A stretch of DNA of 64,000 nucleotides from Welwitschia mirabilis (taxonomy: Eukaryota > Gnetophyta > Gnetopsida > Welwitschiales), in NCBI GenBank assembly GCA_051453625.1, contig JBOZIK010000001.1:49404588-49468587 (forward strand), read 5' to 3'. The position numbers were made by a program, and so were the translations under genes. The notes under the pieces were generated by a model. The model saw only the letters and a program-made list of their open reading frames with translations. It was not told the origin of the DNA and did not search any database. Every line of letters starts with the position of its first letter. The stretch's first letter is position 1. Below, one piece after another: positions 13,704-26,020 of this stretch.

Positions 13704-14845
13704 TGATACAAAGATGAAATGTACAAAGGAGCTAAATGTAACGAATTGAAAAATGCAATGACATAATGCACTCAATTAACTGAATTTATCAACTTGTTAT
13801 CATCCAAGTTGTTTCTTAGAAATCATAACATTAATCTTATAAAAATATTGAAGAAACGCATCATGGAAAATGAGATAGGAAGAGAGAAAAGTAGAAAAGA
13901 ATACACTTTATTATCAATTAAATAACAAGTATGCTTACATCATTTATCCATAATAGCACCTCAATGCTAATGACACAGATTGATACCAAGGAAACCCTTC
14001 TTACAAGTTGGATGGACCTTTGTTAAGCAATGTTTCAATCATCAAAAGGTGGCAATTTGATCAATGATCTCTAAATGGAATGCCTAGAGGAGTATTTCTA
14101 GGTTTGGGTTAGTGGTTTTAATAATAATTTGGCAACTGAATGATTGGTAGTTACCATAATAATTTAATGAGGTATTAACTAGCAGTTACAGTTGTTACAT
14201 TATGATAAACGAATAGATGTGGTTACAATAATAATTTAATAACAAATGATTAGTAATTACAATAATAATTAGATAATAAATTAATTGGTAGATGTAGTAA
14301 TAATTAGATAATGGATTAATTAGTAATTATAATAATAATTGGATGATGAATTGATTATTAGTTACAATAATAATTAGGTAATAAATTAATTAGCAATTAT
14401 AGTTTGTTATATTATCGTAACTGAAGGGTGGCAATTGGTGAGCTAGTGATGGATGAAACTTGACCACAATATTCTTCATCATCTTTTTCTTTAAGATGCT
14501 TCGTTGTCTTTTTTTTCAAGATGTTACATCGTCTTTTTTCTTATGATACCTTATAATCTTTTTCCTTCTTCCAAATGATCATGTGGCTATCCTTGAAACT
14601 ATTCATAACTATCCATTGATGCTCTACCATTCTAGCATTCTTTTCTTATTTTATATAGGATAGCCATGTGAAGTACTTTCTTCAAAATCCCCAAAAACCA
14701 ATTCATTTTAACTGTAAATTCCTCCTAATCCTTTTCTTTAGCTCTTAACATCATAAATTGGTTAATTTGAGCATTAAACCTATTAAATATATATGAGAAA
14801 ACACTTCGAACCATCATCAAATATGACCAATTTAGGCATGCAACA
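13704..14845 (-). repeat. 5' LTR of LARD-like element
   Basis: Direct-repeat partner of 9034-10113. Its minisatellite (about 14100-14420) uses the same unit, consensus near GGTTACAATAATAATTAG plus a GATTAATTAGTA-like half, but with a different copy number and arrangement. The plus-strand right end is GCATGCAACA. Confidence 0.65.
14100..14420. repeat. Minisatellite in right LTR
   Basis: About eight imperfect units of the same family as at 9450-9715. The unit number and order differ, so it has changed since the element inserted. Confidence 0.7.
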
Positions 14846-14976
14846 CCCTTGCCACTAAATGTTTAGAAATCCATCTTGATTTCATGCTAGTTTTCATAGA
14901 TCAGTGCTACAATGTCGAAATCATGTGTAAAGTCTACTATAGCACCATTGTAATGAATAGTCTAGGGTTTTCTCAT

Positions 14977-14984
14977 TATAAAAA
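14977..14984 (+). promoter_or_regulatory. Putative TATA box, left gypsy LTR
   Basis: TATAAAAA, in the same context as 24977-24984 in the right LTR (followed by CCT and an AT-rich leader). It is the likely LTR promoter, conserved between both copies. Confidence 0.45.
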
Positions 14985-15099
14985 CCTTATTTTTTGATCC
15001 TTATACTCTAAACTCCATGGGAAGTAGGTTATGGAGTTAGGTGGTAATCTTTGATGCTGGGTAATAAAGCTCTACAAAAAGGGTANNNNNNNNNNTTTT

Positions 15100-15133
<34 letters not shown>

Positions 15134-15387
15134 TTCAAACCTTTACTGTAAAGGTCATTTGATCTAAGCTTTTTACTATATTTACCCCCAAAGATTATGA
15201 ATTACTTAGGGTTTGGGAAAGTAACTAGTTAGTTGAAATAGATCATATTCTTTAGCTATGTTTTTTCAAAACCCGTAATAGTATGAAAATGAAAATAGAG
15301 GGGAATCTATTTTAGGTGATCTTATTATTATTGGTCTTATGAAGCCATAATTGATGCCCTAGATTTTGCATCATTAACTAGGATTTA

Positions 15388-15720
15388 ATGGATTCTCATG
15401 CTTCTTTAGATAGAATATTACCTATTCTACATAACCTTATCCTTAATTCTAGCCTTTACATTAATGGATTTTCTATCGATTATCTTATTCCATCTGATAT
15501 ACCTCTTATCCATTACATTATGTCTGACATCCTAAGTACTACACATAGATTTCATGCCTTCCTTAATATATTACAGCACTTCAATTATTTAGGAAAGGTC
15601 ATTCTCCTCATGTTCTTTATCTTATATTTAGTTATGTTTGTTATGATTGTTCTTATCAGTGTCTTTTACCATAACTTCATCCTTTATCATTTGAAATGTT
15701 ATTATCCACTGGTATCATAA
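15388..15720 (+). pseudogene. Open frame inside left gypsy LTR, function unknown
   Basis: A 110-codon open frame starting MDSHASLDR. The right LTR has the counterpart at 25437-25823, starting MNSHASLDR after an extra M. The two share SLY-NGFSI, then PL-HYIMS-ILST, then a hydrophobic tail. I recognise no family. It may be a decayed captured reading frame, an LTR-encoded leader peptide, or chance. The amino acid differences look neutral rather than constrained. Confidence 0.3.
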
Positions 15721-18620
15721 CTTTCATATGCATAGTTATATTTGTTACTCTTTCTCCTTTCCTACTAATTTTGAATATCTTTGGGTAATAGAGAGATATT
15801 ATGATCATGAATAGTAGTAACCTAGATCTCTGCCTAAGTAGTTTGTTTTTCCTTTATCTAGGATTGATGAGTGCTTAGATATGATTAAGCGTGAGATGCA
15901 AAGGTAGTCCCATTCTATTCATAGCTTAACTTCTGTTCTTTTTGTGATGACTTGATTTTTCTCCCATAAACATGGATTGAGATAAGAAATAAAATTAGCT
16001 CAACATGATCTTGAACATTTTGTCACCATTTTGGAGCATGAATACTATGATGGAGATAATAGTAACCCTTCTCCTCTTTGATATTGTCTTATTTCTTAGC
16101 TCATATATGTTTATAGTATAGTAAAATCCTTTAGCTTTACTATCTTTATCAGTATTTTATATGTATTTGGTAGTTGATCATTTTATATATGTTGGTTTAT
16201 GTTTATCATGTGTGAAATCTAATGTGATTTACTATCCTTATGTCGCACTATATTATAATATGATATTTTGGGTATGTATATTATCTACCTTACATCCAGG
16301 TTTTTTTATTTTGCAAAATTAATAAAAATCAATGAAAGATTTTATTTACCTTTTAGAATAATAAATTAAAATTTAAATTATCTAATGTTTCTACATTATA
16401 CTCATTATCTCCTATTAGACATATTATTATACTCTTGATTGTTGATGTTGTTATTTATAGGACCAAACTTTAAGATTACAACCATTTTCATAGAGCTGTT
16501 GACATATAGATTACTAGTGTAGGCAAGGTAAATGATGCACTTCCTCATCATCAGATGAAATGATAAGTATCACCAAGTACTTTGATAACAAGTCTAATAT
16601 CACACCCTTTAGGGCAACATCTAGATTAATATTAGGATTCCTCCCTCTAATTGTCATCACTTGCATAAGATGTATCAAGAGACTATTTGAGGATGTGATG
16701 AAGCCTAATTTTTGACAAAATAAGGTATTAATAGTTATAAATTTTTATTATTTTAGAATTGTAATACTTAAAGGTATTTTTGTAACTTTTAAGAGACCAA
16801 AGACTTAGAGTTTAGATGAATTTAAAATGATGCATCTGGATTCATTTTAAGGTGACTCATGATGATCACAACTAGGACTTCAAGATCTAAGGTAAAAATG
16901 TGGAGCATGGAAAATTCCATCAATATGTCATCCCTAGAGATGACTCATAGTCCCTTTTTCCATTACCAGCTTTCATTCCTTTGTTCATGTGACAAGTCTA
17001 ATTCACTTTGACACTAGATGAACAACATTAGAGCATAGTATAACATTAATTCCTTCAAAGTTTACATTCTATGTGTTATAATTTAGTCATTTCTAGTTAT
17101 TTTTTGAGTCAAATGTAATGTTTTCATATAATATTAGTTATGAGAAATAAAATTGATTTAATTTACGTTTTTGGAATTTTTTGTAGTTACACAGTAACTA
17201 CCTGGGGCATTATATCTCCATTTTCTAGTGTAAATTAACACTATAGTGTCATACAATTATTTACAAGTTCTAATGAAAATCACATGATAAAATTTGCAAG
17301 TTATGAAACTTCCCTTACCTAAAACTGACCTCGTTACATTTGTAAATATCTTTTCCCTTAATGTTAAAATGAATATCAATGATAGCAAATGCATATCCAA
17401 GCCACGTAAATGCTATCAAACTCATTTTATGATTTGAAAGAGATTTTTAACCACATTTCTTACTCATTTTTTTTCAAGTTGACCTTTTCTCTATAACAGC
17501 TTTAGAAGTTTTTTATATTCTTCATTCTAATTCATTGTAGCAACATACATTGATTTTCATCCACTTATGTTCCCTTATAATACATTTTTTATCTTCATAT
17601 CCTTTGTTTCTATCCAATGGACATTATGAGGTGATGAAGTACGCATGAATGGATGGTATAGGAGGAGAAGAAGGCATCAAATCCTATAAGTTTTTAGATT
17701 GAAAAACAATGGAAAGGGATGTGATTCGATTTAAAACCAAGAATTGATCTTCTCTCTTAAGTTTTTATGGTTATGTTTACATGGTTTATTCATTTTTATT
17801 TTACATTTATTTTATTTCAATTAGACTTCTTGTAGCATGTTGCATATTTAGTACTAATGGGATTTCTATACATCTAATATGTATCATAACATTCTCTGCT
17901 TTTACATAGTTGGTGAATCTATGTTAAGAGAAGCATGTGTTTTATCTATCTTCTCTCTTCTTTCATCCATTCTTTTTATTTCTTCTACTACCATTTTCTC
18001 AAAATTCCATCTTTATTCTTAAGCATGGAATAATGAATTATTCTTTTTTCCCTTTTAATGGAATAAATATAAATTCAGCCTAATCAAAATTCAGCCTCTA
18101 AAATTCCATTTGTGGCAAGTTATAGTTGATGTTGCAATTTTACTTTAAAATGTTTTCAAATCTATGAAGTCTTAACGTTTTTAGTTCTTGCATAGTGAAT
18201 TTTTTTAGTCATTATTACCTTTTTTCTAAAACTTAAGATCTAATCTTGTAATAGTTTTAGAGCAATTTCAGAATATGAAATCCATGTTCTATTAGGTTCT
18301 CTATTTTTTTAATATTTGTGAGCAAAATAAGGTTGATTGTAATTTTTGTAAATTTTTCTAAATAATCTATTTCTTATTGGTTTCAATAAATTTTGCCTGA
18401 TATTGAATGTTTTATTCTAGAAACTTGTTTTAGAATATATTCTAATTACTTTAAAGGTTTTGAAAAGTTCTAAGTCCATTTTCTCAAGTTCCTTTTCTCT
18501 ATTTCACTTTTTCCTCTTTCTTCCAAGGACAATGTCATGAAATTTACTAAATTTTACTTTAATAAAATAAGCATCTAGATGATGATTTTTAATCAATTAC
18601 TAATTGCTTGATAATATAGA

Positions 18621-20054
18621 TTATATGTTACATCATATTTATAACTCATTTCAATCCTAATTAAGAGTTATCTTTGAATTCAAATGCACTTAAGATTAGT
18701 GAAAATATTATTAAAGTCAAATAGCTTGCTATGTTAGTTTTAATAACTATGTCTTTAAAGTGTTACCTTTGATTCTAGCTTATTGTACAATTAGTTTAGA
18801 ATGGAATAAGAAGATTAGTATAATTGTTTTTACTTAACAATGACTTAAATAAGATTGACTATTTTAACTCTCTTAATCATTTATTTGAGTTATAGATTCT
18901 CTTTAAAATAATAGTGAATATTTACCAAAGATTATTGATTTCTTATTTATTGCATTTATCTTCTCATATTTTCAAAATTTATCTTTTCACACATGTAATT
19001 CCTAAGGTTTGTTATATGTTATGTGTTGTAATTATGTGAATGTCAACAAAGAATAGTTGTTTTATTATATAAAGTAATAATTTCATAAGATAATGTGTAA
19101 TATTTTCTTAAAATTCATGTTTTATGTTTATACCCTGAGTTAAATTATTATAAGTACATAATTCTTTTTGTAAAGGATTAGAGAATGATCTCCCCATTTT
19201 AAAAATTGAGTTTTCACTTCAATCACCATGTCATATGTTACATTACTTTTATAACTCATTTCAAGTATAACTAAGAGTTATCTTTAAAGTCAAATACATT
19301 AAAATTTAGTGAAAATATTATTAAGGTCAAATGATTGGCTATGTTAATTTTAAAAATCATGTTTTCAAAGTGTTATCTTTTGGTTATAAGTTGATACATA
19401 GTTAGTATAAAATAAAAGAGGACTTTTGAGTGACTCATACATATCCATTTTACATTATCTCGAGTAGTCAACTTTTCAAGAAAGATTATTTTCACATACC
19501 AATGACTTAAGTTAGTTTTGATTGCTTTAAATCTTATTATTATTCATTTGAGTTATGAATGCTCTTTACAGTAGTAGTGAATGTTTATCAACATTTATTT
19601 TTTTCTTATTTATTATATTTTTATTTTTACATCTCATGCAATTAAATGTTTCACATATGTAATTCTTAAATTTTATTGTATGTCATATGTTGTGGTTACA
19701 TGAATGTCACTTGTATCTAATACTAATGAATAGTTATTTTATTATGTAAATCAGTAGTTTGATAAGACTAACATATAATATTTTTTGAAAGATTATATGA
19801 TTTTATCATGTAAAGTAATAATTTAATAAGATAAAATGTAATAGTTTTCTTAAGATTATATACTAAATACATTGGTTTGATACTTGCATGCTTTTGTTAT
19901 ATATCTAATTTGACTTAGCTGATTTACTTGTGCTTTATTTTAAATTATTTATACTTTCTTTTCCTTGACTTAATTTATTATGTTAAGTACATAATTCATT
20001 TCATAAAGGCTTGGAATGTGATCTCCTCATTTCAAAAATTGAGTTTTCTCTTCA
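18621..20054 (+). repeat. ~610 bp tandem duplication in left LTR
   Basis: The sequence beginning TTATATGTTACATCA (18621) is repeated from TCATATGTTACATTA (19231). Both copies run to a CATTT(C/T)AAAAATTGAGTTTTC end. The right LTR has this segment once (from about 28855). Confidence 0.65.
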
Positions 20055-20056
20055 AT

Positions 20057-20080
20057 TAAAATGTGCATCATTCCTGAGGA
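20057..20080 (+). other. Degenerate primer-binding site
   Basis: The sequence just after the LTR end TTCA reads ATGTGCATCATTCCTGAGGA. It can be aligned with gaps to the TGGCGCCGTTGCCGGGGA site complementary to tRNA-Asp. Position fits; sequence fit is partial. Confidence 0.4.
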
Positions 20081-20443
20081 CTTATGATTTCTATATGAAA
20101 TATTGTATTTATTTTTTTGAATAGACATACACTTAATGAAGGTTGTTTTGTTTTTAAGTGTTTTTTTGTATTACAAATCCATAAACAAACTTGTGAGCAT
20201 TACACTACTTTAGCAAGACTTGAAAGTATACATGTTCAAACTTTACTTTCTTTTCATGCATCTCTTTTTATTTTTTTCTACATAATAGATCTATGAATAG
20301 ATCTTCAATTCATGTTTAGAAATGTCTAGAAATATTACATAGTTCTAAACCTTCATCTTCAAATCATCCTCCTTCATATGCATTTTACCATAACTTTTTG
20401 AAGATTTTGACCACCTTGCAAAAACTTTAGACACTCCTTCCAA

Positions 20444-21290
20444 ATGGCCACTCGAGATAGTAATGCTCAAAATTTTGATTCTCAACCTCCTCTTGGGTGA
20501 GTTTTTGAAGGTTGTAAAATTAATTATTCTATATCTTTCGCCTTTGATAATTCTATTTCTATCAAAAATATTCAGGATTTTCTACTTTTCATAGTTTGAA
20601 TCATGAGGATCCTTATGAATTTTCCAAATAACTTGCTCTAGGTTGTAAGATTACATCTCAAGCTCATTCTAACATAGCCAAACTATAAATTCTTCCTCTT
20701 CTTTTAAAGGCCAGGACTAGAGACTGGCTTAGCCTTACAAGAAATAATGAGTATCTTTCAAATCTTGCAAAATTTAAAGAAGCATTCATTAAGAAATTTC
20801 TTTCTATAGATAGTATTAACCAAATGAGAAAACTTATTAGTAGCTTCAAACGAACTACTAACAAATGTTACTTTCAAACTTTTGAGCAGTATAAAGACCT
20901 TATTAAAAATCCCGACCATGACTTTAGTGTATAGAGATAAGTTCAATTTCTCTTAGAAGGCCTAAATTAAAAAAATAAAAAAAAAAGGATAGAAACATTA
21001 ACCAATGATGAGTTACTAGATGCTACACCTAATGAAGGTTGGAGGGACTTGGAAAAAATGGTAAACGCAACTTGTAGCTAGAAAAATGTTCAAATTAACT
21101 ATCTTAGAAATAAAGTTATATTCAATGATCTTTTGGATAAGATAAATCAAATAAAAAATTAGCTAAGAAAGTTGAAATTATCTCTATTCAATTAGAAAAT
21201 CTTAATATAGAATAAGAGAAATTATGAAGAAATCTAACTCAAACTTTGGCAAGTTCATCAATTTATGAGTTGTGTCAAATAAAGAATCAT
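20444..21290 (+). pseudogene. gypsy gag relic
   Basis: The frame opens at ATG 20444 (MATRDSNAQ). It then gives a retrotransposon gag domain of the Athila/Tat kind: NHEDPYEFSK near 20590, a SNIAKL...LPLLLKARTRDWL segment near 20665-20730, and NLAKFKEAFIKKFL near 20765 (family: W.EL...FL.KFFP). An IRSF-like LISSFKR and FQTFEQYKDLIKN follow to about 20910. Stops at several codons and frame changes show it is dead. The downstream part to about 21290 is Asn/Lys-rich with no zinc knuckle found. Confidence 0.75.
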
Positions 21291-21859
21291 AATATAAAGA
21301 TGTGTTAAAATTTCAAGGCCTATCAAAATGTTTTACAACAACATCATTTATTTGAATCTTATGCTTTTAACCAAAACTATCATGCTAATATGCCATTTGA
21401 AAAGTATACCAATCCACAAAGAAACAAATTTTATCAAAATCAAAATACATATCATTCTTAATCTCAGTGATGACAACCTAAACCATGATCTATTTCTTTA
21501 CCTTGGCAAAATAAATTAAAAGAAATAATGAAACTATCAATACATTAAAGGGCACAAGTAGGAGAAATTCTTAACTTTATGTTCCAAAAATTAACTAAGA
21601 AGGATATTCATCCAAGTTTACCATCTCAATTAACTTCTAATCCAAAATCAACTTGTACAGTAGAAGAACACACCAACGTAAATGTCATCAAATTGAAAAG
21701 TGAAAAAATTATTTGAGAACCTAATCCTAAAACTAGAGAATTTAAAATTCAAAAACTTAATAGAAAATCTTGAATCTAAATCTAGGAAGAAATTTCAAAA
21801 GAGAAAATTAGAATATTATGTTCCTTTCCCTAGTTATCTTTAATCTAATAAAGATATCC

Positions 21860-22440
21860 ATAAAAGCTTTTAGGATGTAAACATTAATCTTCCTCTTTTT
21901 GATGTAATTAATAAAATTACTACTTATGTTAAATTTCATAAATATTTAGGCACTTAAAAAAGAAAGATTCAATCATCCAAAAAAATAGTTAACCTTATGG
22001 TTTCTACTACATGCCTTTTGTAATCCAAAATACTAGTGAAATATACTGATCTTAGATTTCCTACCCTTACTATTACTATTAGAGATCATATAATTCATAA
22101 GTCCTTTGTAGATTTAGGATTTGAATTTGATCTTATATTAGAACCTATTTTTCAAGTCCTAGAATTTACCTATGTTGACCCCCCTGATGTAATTCTTACT
22201 ATGGCTGATGGAACTTAAGTGAAACCCTGAGGAATATTAAAATTTAGTAAACCCATAGGAATCTTAAAATCTATTTTCATTCAAATAGTAAATCTATTTA
22301 TCCTATCGACTTTGTAATTCTTAAAGTACTAAAGGATTTAAAGAGTTATTCCATCATTCTTGATCAACCTTGGCTTGCAAATGCTAAGATGAAATTAACT
22401 ATAGATTTGGTACATTAAAAACTATTTTTGCTAATATTTC
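21860..22440 (+). pseudogene. gypsy aspartic protease region relic
   Basis: Frame fragments give a KYTDLRFPTLTITIRDH strand and then SFVDLGFEFDLI at about 22105-22140. This stands where family members have a D-(T/S)-G or C-D-L-G-A-S active-site loop. PDVILTMADGT and SYSIILDQPWLANAKMKL follow (family: VILGRPFLAT). The D-L-G active-site context resembles Athila/Tat proteases. Stops at 22217 and beyond break the frame. Confidence 0.65.
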
Positions 22441-22689
22441 TATTACATTAAATGTGTTTTTGAATTGAAAGATCTTAATTATGATTCTAATGAAATGAAA
22501 ACTTCCAGATCTTTTAATAATATCTTTACTACTAATAATGCTATTAACAATTATTTAACTAACAATGTTACTAATAAGGATTTAAAACCACAACCTTATT
22601 ATTTTAAAATACATCTTCTTAGGTAGTAATCAAACTAAATCTGTTATCATTAATATGCATTTTACTCCTTTTCAAGAATAAGAACTCCT

Positions 22690-23560
22690 CAACTTATTAA
22701 TTTAAAACTCTCAATCCTTTGCTTAGTATTCTTATGATCTAATTGGAGTTCACCCTTCTATTTGTTCACATCATATCTATTTAAAATGTAACATAAAACC
22801 TATTTGTCAGATTAAATACAAAGCTTAGGGTATTGTTAAAGAAGAAATTATGAAGCTTTAGGAAGCTAACATCATTTACCTCATTATAGATAATGAATGG
22901 ATCACCCCTTTGTAAGTTCTCCTAAAGAAGTATGGTATATGAAAAATAATCACTTTTGTATTTTTTTTCATTCCTGAGATCCAAACTTTCTGGGCATCAT
23001 GACTATTATTTTCTATATGGATATAATAATTATAATCAAATTCCTATATCTCTAGAAGATCAAGGAAAAATGACTTTTACTTATCCATTTAGAACTTTTA
23101 CTTACCATTGCATGTTTTTCTATTTATGTAATGCTTTTTCAACATCTCGAAGGTGTATGATGGGGTTTTTTGTTGAATTCTTAAATGAATTTTTAGAGAT
23201 CTTAATGGATGATTTTTCTCTTTATGGTAATTCTTTTGACCAAACAACATGTCATTTAAAGTTAATCTCGAATTGTTATATTGATTATAATCTTAAACTT
23301 AGTTAGGATAAAAGTTATTTAATATCCACTAGATATATTGTTCTAGGTCATATTATTTATAAGGAAGGAATAGATATGGATCCTAAAAAGATTAGTAGTA
23401 CTCATTCTCTACTCATCCTAACTTGTGTAAAACATATAAGAACTTCCTTAGGACATGTTGGTTTTTATTGCCATTTTATTTCATCTTTTAGTTCCCTTAG
23501 TAAATCTTTGATTGAATTTCTTCTTAAATATGTATATTCCTCTTAGACATCTAATTGTGA
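22690..23560 (+). pseudogene. gypsy reverse transcriptase relic
   Basis: HPSICSHHIYLK near 22750 and IVKEEIMKL-EANIIY near 22840 correspond to the RT entry segments. The best block (22956-23306) shows GHHDYYFLYGYNNYNQIPI (family: D.FSGYNQI), EDQGKMTFTYPFRTF and a RCMM block. MDDFSLYG then carries the Y/F-x-D-D catalytic motif as MDDF. IVLGHIIYKEGI and LGHVGFYCHFI follow to about 23490. The wording is Ty3/gypsy of the Athila/Tat kind. Frames shift several times. Confidence 0.85.
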
Positions 23561-23589
23561 AATTGCATTTCAAGGATTTAAACAACTTT

Positions 23590-23970
23590 TATTATATTTG
23601 CTTATTCTTTAAGCTCCTAATTCATATTTTTCTTTTAAGGTGATGATTGATTCAAGTCATTTCATAAGAGATCTAGTCTTAGATCAAACTGTTAATCATA
23701 AACCTTATGTCATTTCTTATACTAACAAGACTTTACATCATATGCAACTTAACTATTTAACTACTAAAAAGGAGATGTTAGGTGTTATTTTTTATCTTAA
23801 AAAATTTCACCACTATCTTATTGGTTATTTTGTGATTATCTTTACTAATCATGCTGCTTTAAAATATGTTCTAAATTAGCTCTTAATTAAACTTTAACTT
23901 ATGCATTAGGATTTCCTTATGCAAGAAATTGATATCACCATTAAAGATAGCATAGAAGGGCTTATTAGTA
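23590..23970 (+). pseudogene. gypsy RNase H relic
   Basis: It is open from 23640 to 23879: SFKVMIDSSHFIRDLVL (family: CDAS..AIGAVL), YVISYTNKTLHHMQLNY (family: Y.SKTL..AQ.NY), TKKEMLGVIFYLKKFHHYLIG and FTNHAALKYVLN (family: TDHAALKYLL). A LMQEIDITIKDS-like segment follows (family: LQEFDLEIRD). One stop separates the last two parts. Confidence 0.85.
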
Positions 23971-24009
23971 ACTCACAAAATACCCATTGATATCATCCCC
24001 TTCAAACTT

Positions 24010-24430
24010 GATTTTGGTAAATAATTATTCCTACATACTAAGATAGAATATCAAGCTTTTAATGGTGTTCATAAACTTGATTTTGATTTTTAAAAAATGT
24101 GTAGAACATAGAACAAATCAATTAAATAAACTAGATGAAATTAGATTAAATGCTTATGATAACCAAGTTCTTGCTAAAAAAAGAATAAAATATTATCATG
24201 ATCAAATCATTCATAGGAAAAAAGAATTAAAGTAGGCAATAAGGTTTTGTTTTTCAATTCATGTTTTCATTTATTTCTTGAAAAATTAAAAGTCAAATGG
24301 GAAGGACCTTTAATGTTATTCATGTATTTCCTTTTGAAAGAATTTACATTTAAGATCCAAACACTAATCACATTCAAAAAGTGAATTTATCTAAACTCAA
24401 TTATTCATTGATCAAAATTTAAATCAGGTT
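24010..24430 (+). pseudogene. gypsy integrase C-terminal remnant
   Basis: After RNase H the integrase zinc finger and D,D35E core are missing. The text resumes with LNKLDEIRLNAYDN (family: L.EL.E.R..AYE), KRIKYYHDQ-IHRKKEL and, in other frames, LKVKW-GPF, FPFERIYI-DPNTN and QKVN-SKLNY, the terminal integrase module of Athila/Tat-type elements. An internal deletion of about 1 kb is the simplest explanation. Confidence 0.65.
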
Positions 24431-24595
24431 GAGATCTATTTTGACTCATCTTTTAAATGTAAATGAAGAAAAATTTAAAAAACCAAATGATTTGAAATTT
24501 TTATTTCTATTCTTGCCTTATTTCAATAACACTTGAAACTGTTGATACTTCTTGGATGACAAAATAAGAGCTACAAGTCTCATGTAGTCACATTC

Positions 24596-24603
24596 AGGAG
24601 GGA
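24596..24603 (+). other. Polypurine tract of gypsy element
   Basis: AGGAGGGA directly before TGTTGGCTTTAGG, the start of the right LTR. Confidence 0.6.
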
Positions 24604-24976
24604 TGTTGGCTTTAGGAAGAATCTACATCTATTTGTTTTCTAAAATTTGGCAACCAATCAAGGGGAAAAAGAGAGAGAGAAAGAGAGAGAGAGATCTTCC
24701 TTTCTATCCTTAGGTTTTCTTTTTGTTTCAATAAATTTTGATCAAGATGTGTATTTTTCACCTTGAATTCCTAGTTTTCATCCTAGCTAAATGGTATAAC
24801 TAGCCATAAGATTAGTTTTATCGTTACTTTATCATTTTTAGGACTCCTATTACTAAATTATTAGGAATTAAATCTTAATTACATGTTAATTTTGTTAATT
24901 TAGCACTGCAATACCAAAATCACACTTAATTTGGCATTGCAATGCAACTATATTAAATGGTCTAGAATTTCTCTTC

Positions 24977-24984
24977 TATAAAAA
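24977..24984 (+). promoter_or_regulatory. Putative TATA box, right gypsy LTR
   Basis: TATAAAAA about 373 bp into the LTR. It matches the position of the copy at 14977 and gives a short U3 with a very long R-U5. Confidence 0.45.
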
Positions 24985-25436
24985 CCTCATTTATGGCCCT
25001 CAGAGTTCATTTCTACTTAACATGTCATGGAAAGTAAGTTGTGAAGTCATATAGTGCTCTTGAAAGTTGAATAATGAAGCTCTACCAAAATAATGTTGAT
25101 TCCTATTTTAACCATTTTCTCTTCTTTTCTTTTTATCCCTCTACTTATCTATTATTTTTTTTTTAGACTTTTGTTGTAGAGATTATTTTCTTTATACTCT
25201 TTACTATTTTTACCCTTAAAGATGATGAATTAGTTAGGGCTTGTGTAAATGGTTGATTAGTTAACCTTGATCATGGTTCTTACTCTAGTGAGATTGTAGC
25301 TATGTTTTTCTAAAACCTTCAGTATGACAAAGAAGAAAACATAAGGAAATCTATTCTAATTGATCTTACTATTCATTGGTCCCCTAGAGATGTAATCAGT
25401 GCCTTAGATTTAAATTTCTGCTTTAGTAACTAGGAA

Positions 25437-25823
25437 TTGATGAATTCACATGCTTCTTTAGATAGGGTGTCACCTATTCTAAATGATCGTAATCTTAATT
25501 TCAGCCTTTATACCAATGGTTTTTCTATTAATCGTCTTAGGTCATTCAATGTACCTCTTACACATTACATTATGTCCAATATCCTAAGTACTAACATATA
25601 TTCCACATTTTTCCTATCTATTGTAAAATCCTTAGTCATTAGGCAAGCAATGCTCCTTTTATCCTTCATCTTATATTTTCTCATATTTTACACAATGGTT
25701 CTTATCAATGTTTTATTATCATCCCCTTACCCTTTCCCATTTAGAAGGTTATTACCCACTAGCATCCTAATATTTATAGGCTCACTCTTATTCATTACCC
25801 TTCCCTTTTTCCCACTAATTTAG
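25437..25823 (+). pseudogene. Open frame inside right gypsy LTR, function unknown
   Basis: 128 codons, counterpart of 15388-15720. Residues 1-60 align well; the tail is hydrophobic (LLLSFILYFLIFY) and could form a membrane helix. No family recognised. Confidence 0.3.
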
Positions 25824-26020
25824 AGAGATTCATAAGGCAAAGAGATTTTATAATCATTAGTAGCAGTAGCTAGACCTCAACTTGAGTAGTGCAGTTTTTC
25901 CTTAGCTAGAATTGATAAGAACTTAGATAGGATTGAGGCTGAGGTACATAGGTAGTGTGATTTTATTCATAGCTTGACTTCTACCTTTTGTTCTATCTCT
26001 TAGTTCTTCTCTCATAGACA

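Larger units (their letters stand above)
9034..14845 (-). mobile_element. Non-autonomous LTR element (LARD-like), minus strand
   Basis: Two direct repeats of about 1.1 kb (9034-10113 and 13704-14845) flank 3.6 kb with no recognisable gag or pol. Orientation comes from the polypurine tract: on the minus strand AGTGGGGGCTA (10114-10124) directly precedes TGTTACATAGCC, the start of the left repeat. The right repeat starts TGTTGCATGCC on the same strand. Large size without coding capacity fits a LARD (large retrotransposon derivative). The priming site next to 13704 is too decayed to name; it retains a weak resemblance to the tRNA-Met site. The right end abuts the truncated gypsy LTR at 14846, so it probably inserted there. 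Confidence 0.6.
14846..20054 (+). repeat. Left (5') LTR of gypsy element, 5'-truncated
   Basis: It aligns with 24604-29655 from the shared TATA region (TATAAAAACCT at 14977) to the end ...AAAATTGAGTTT. It contains a 10-N gap at 15086-15095 followed by a long T run. It differs from the right LTR by an internal ~610 bp tandem duplication (18621-19230 and 19231-20054). Confidence 0.75.

Noticed and set aside
13449-13775. Open frames of over 70-100 codons across the TG/AG microsatellite
   Set aside because: They encode only His-Thr, Cys-Val or Arg-Glu repeats and exist on both strands; simple-repeat artefacts.
9450-14420. Minisatellites as a CRISPR-like array
   Set aside because: Units are contiguous and degenerate with no unique spacers, and the context is a plant retroelement.
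20664-20946. Minus-strand open frames opposite the gypsy gag
   Set aside because: The plus strand carries the recognisable gag domain; these are antisense shadows.
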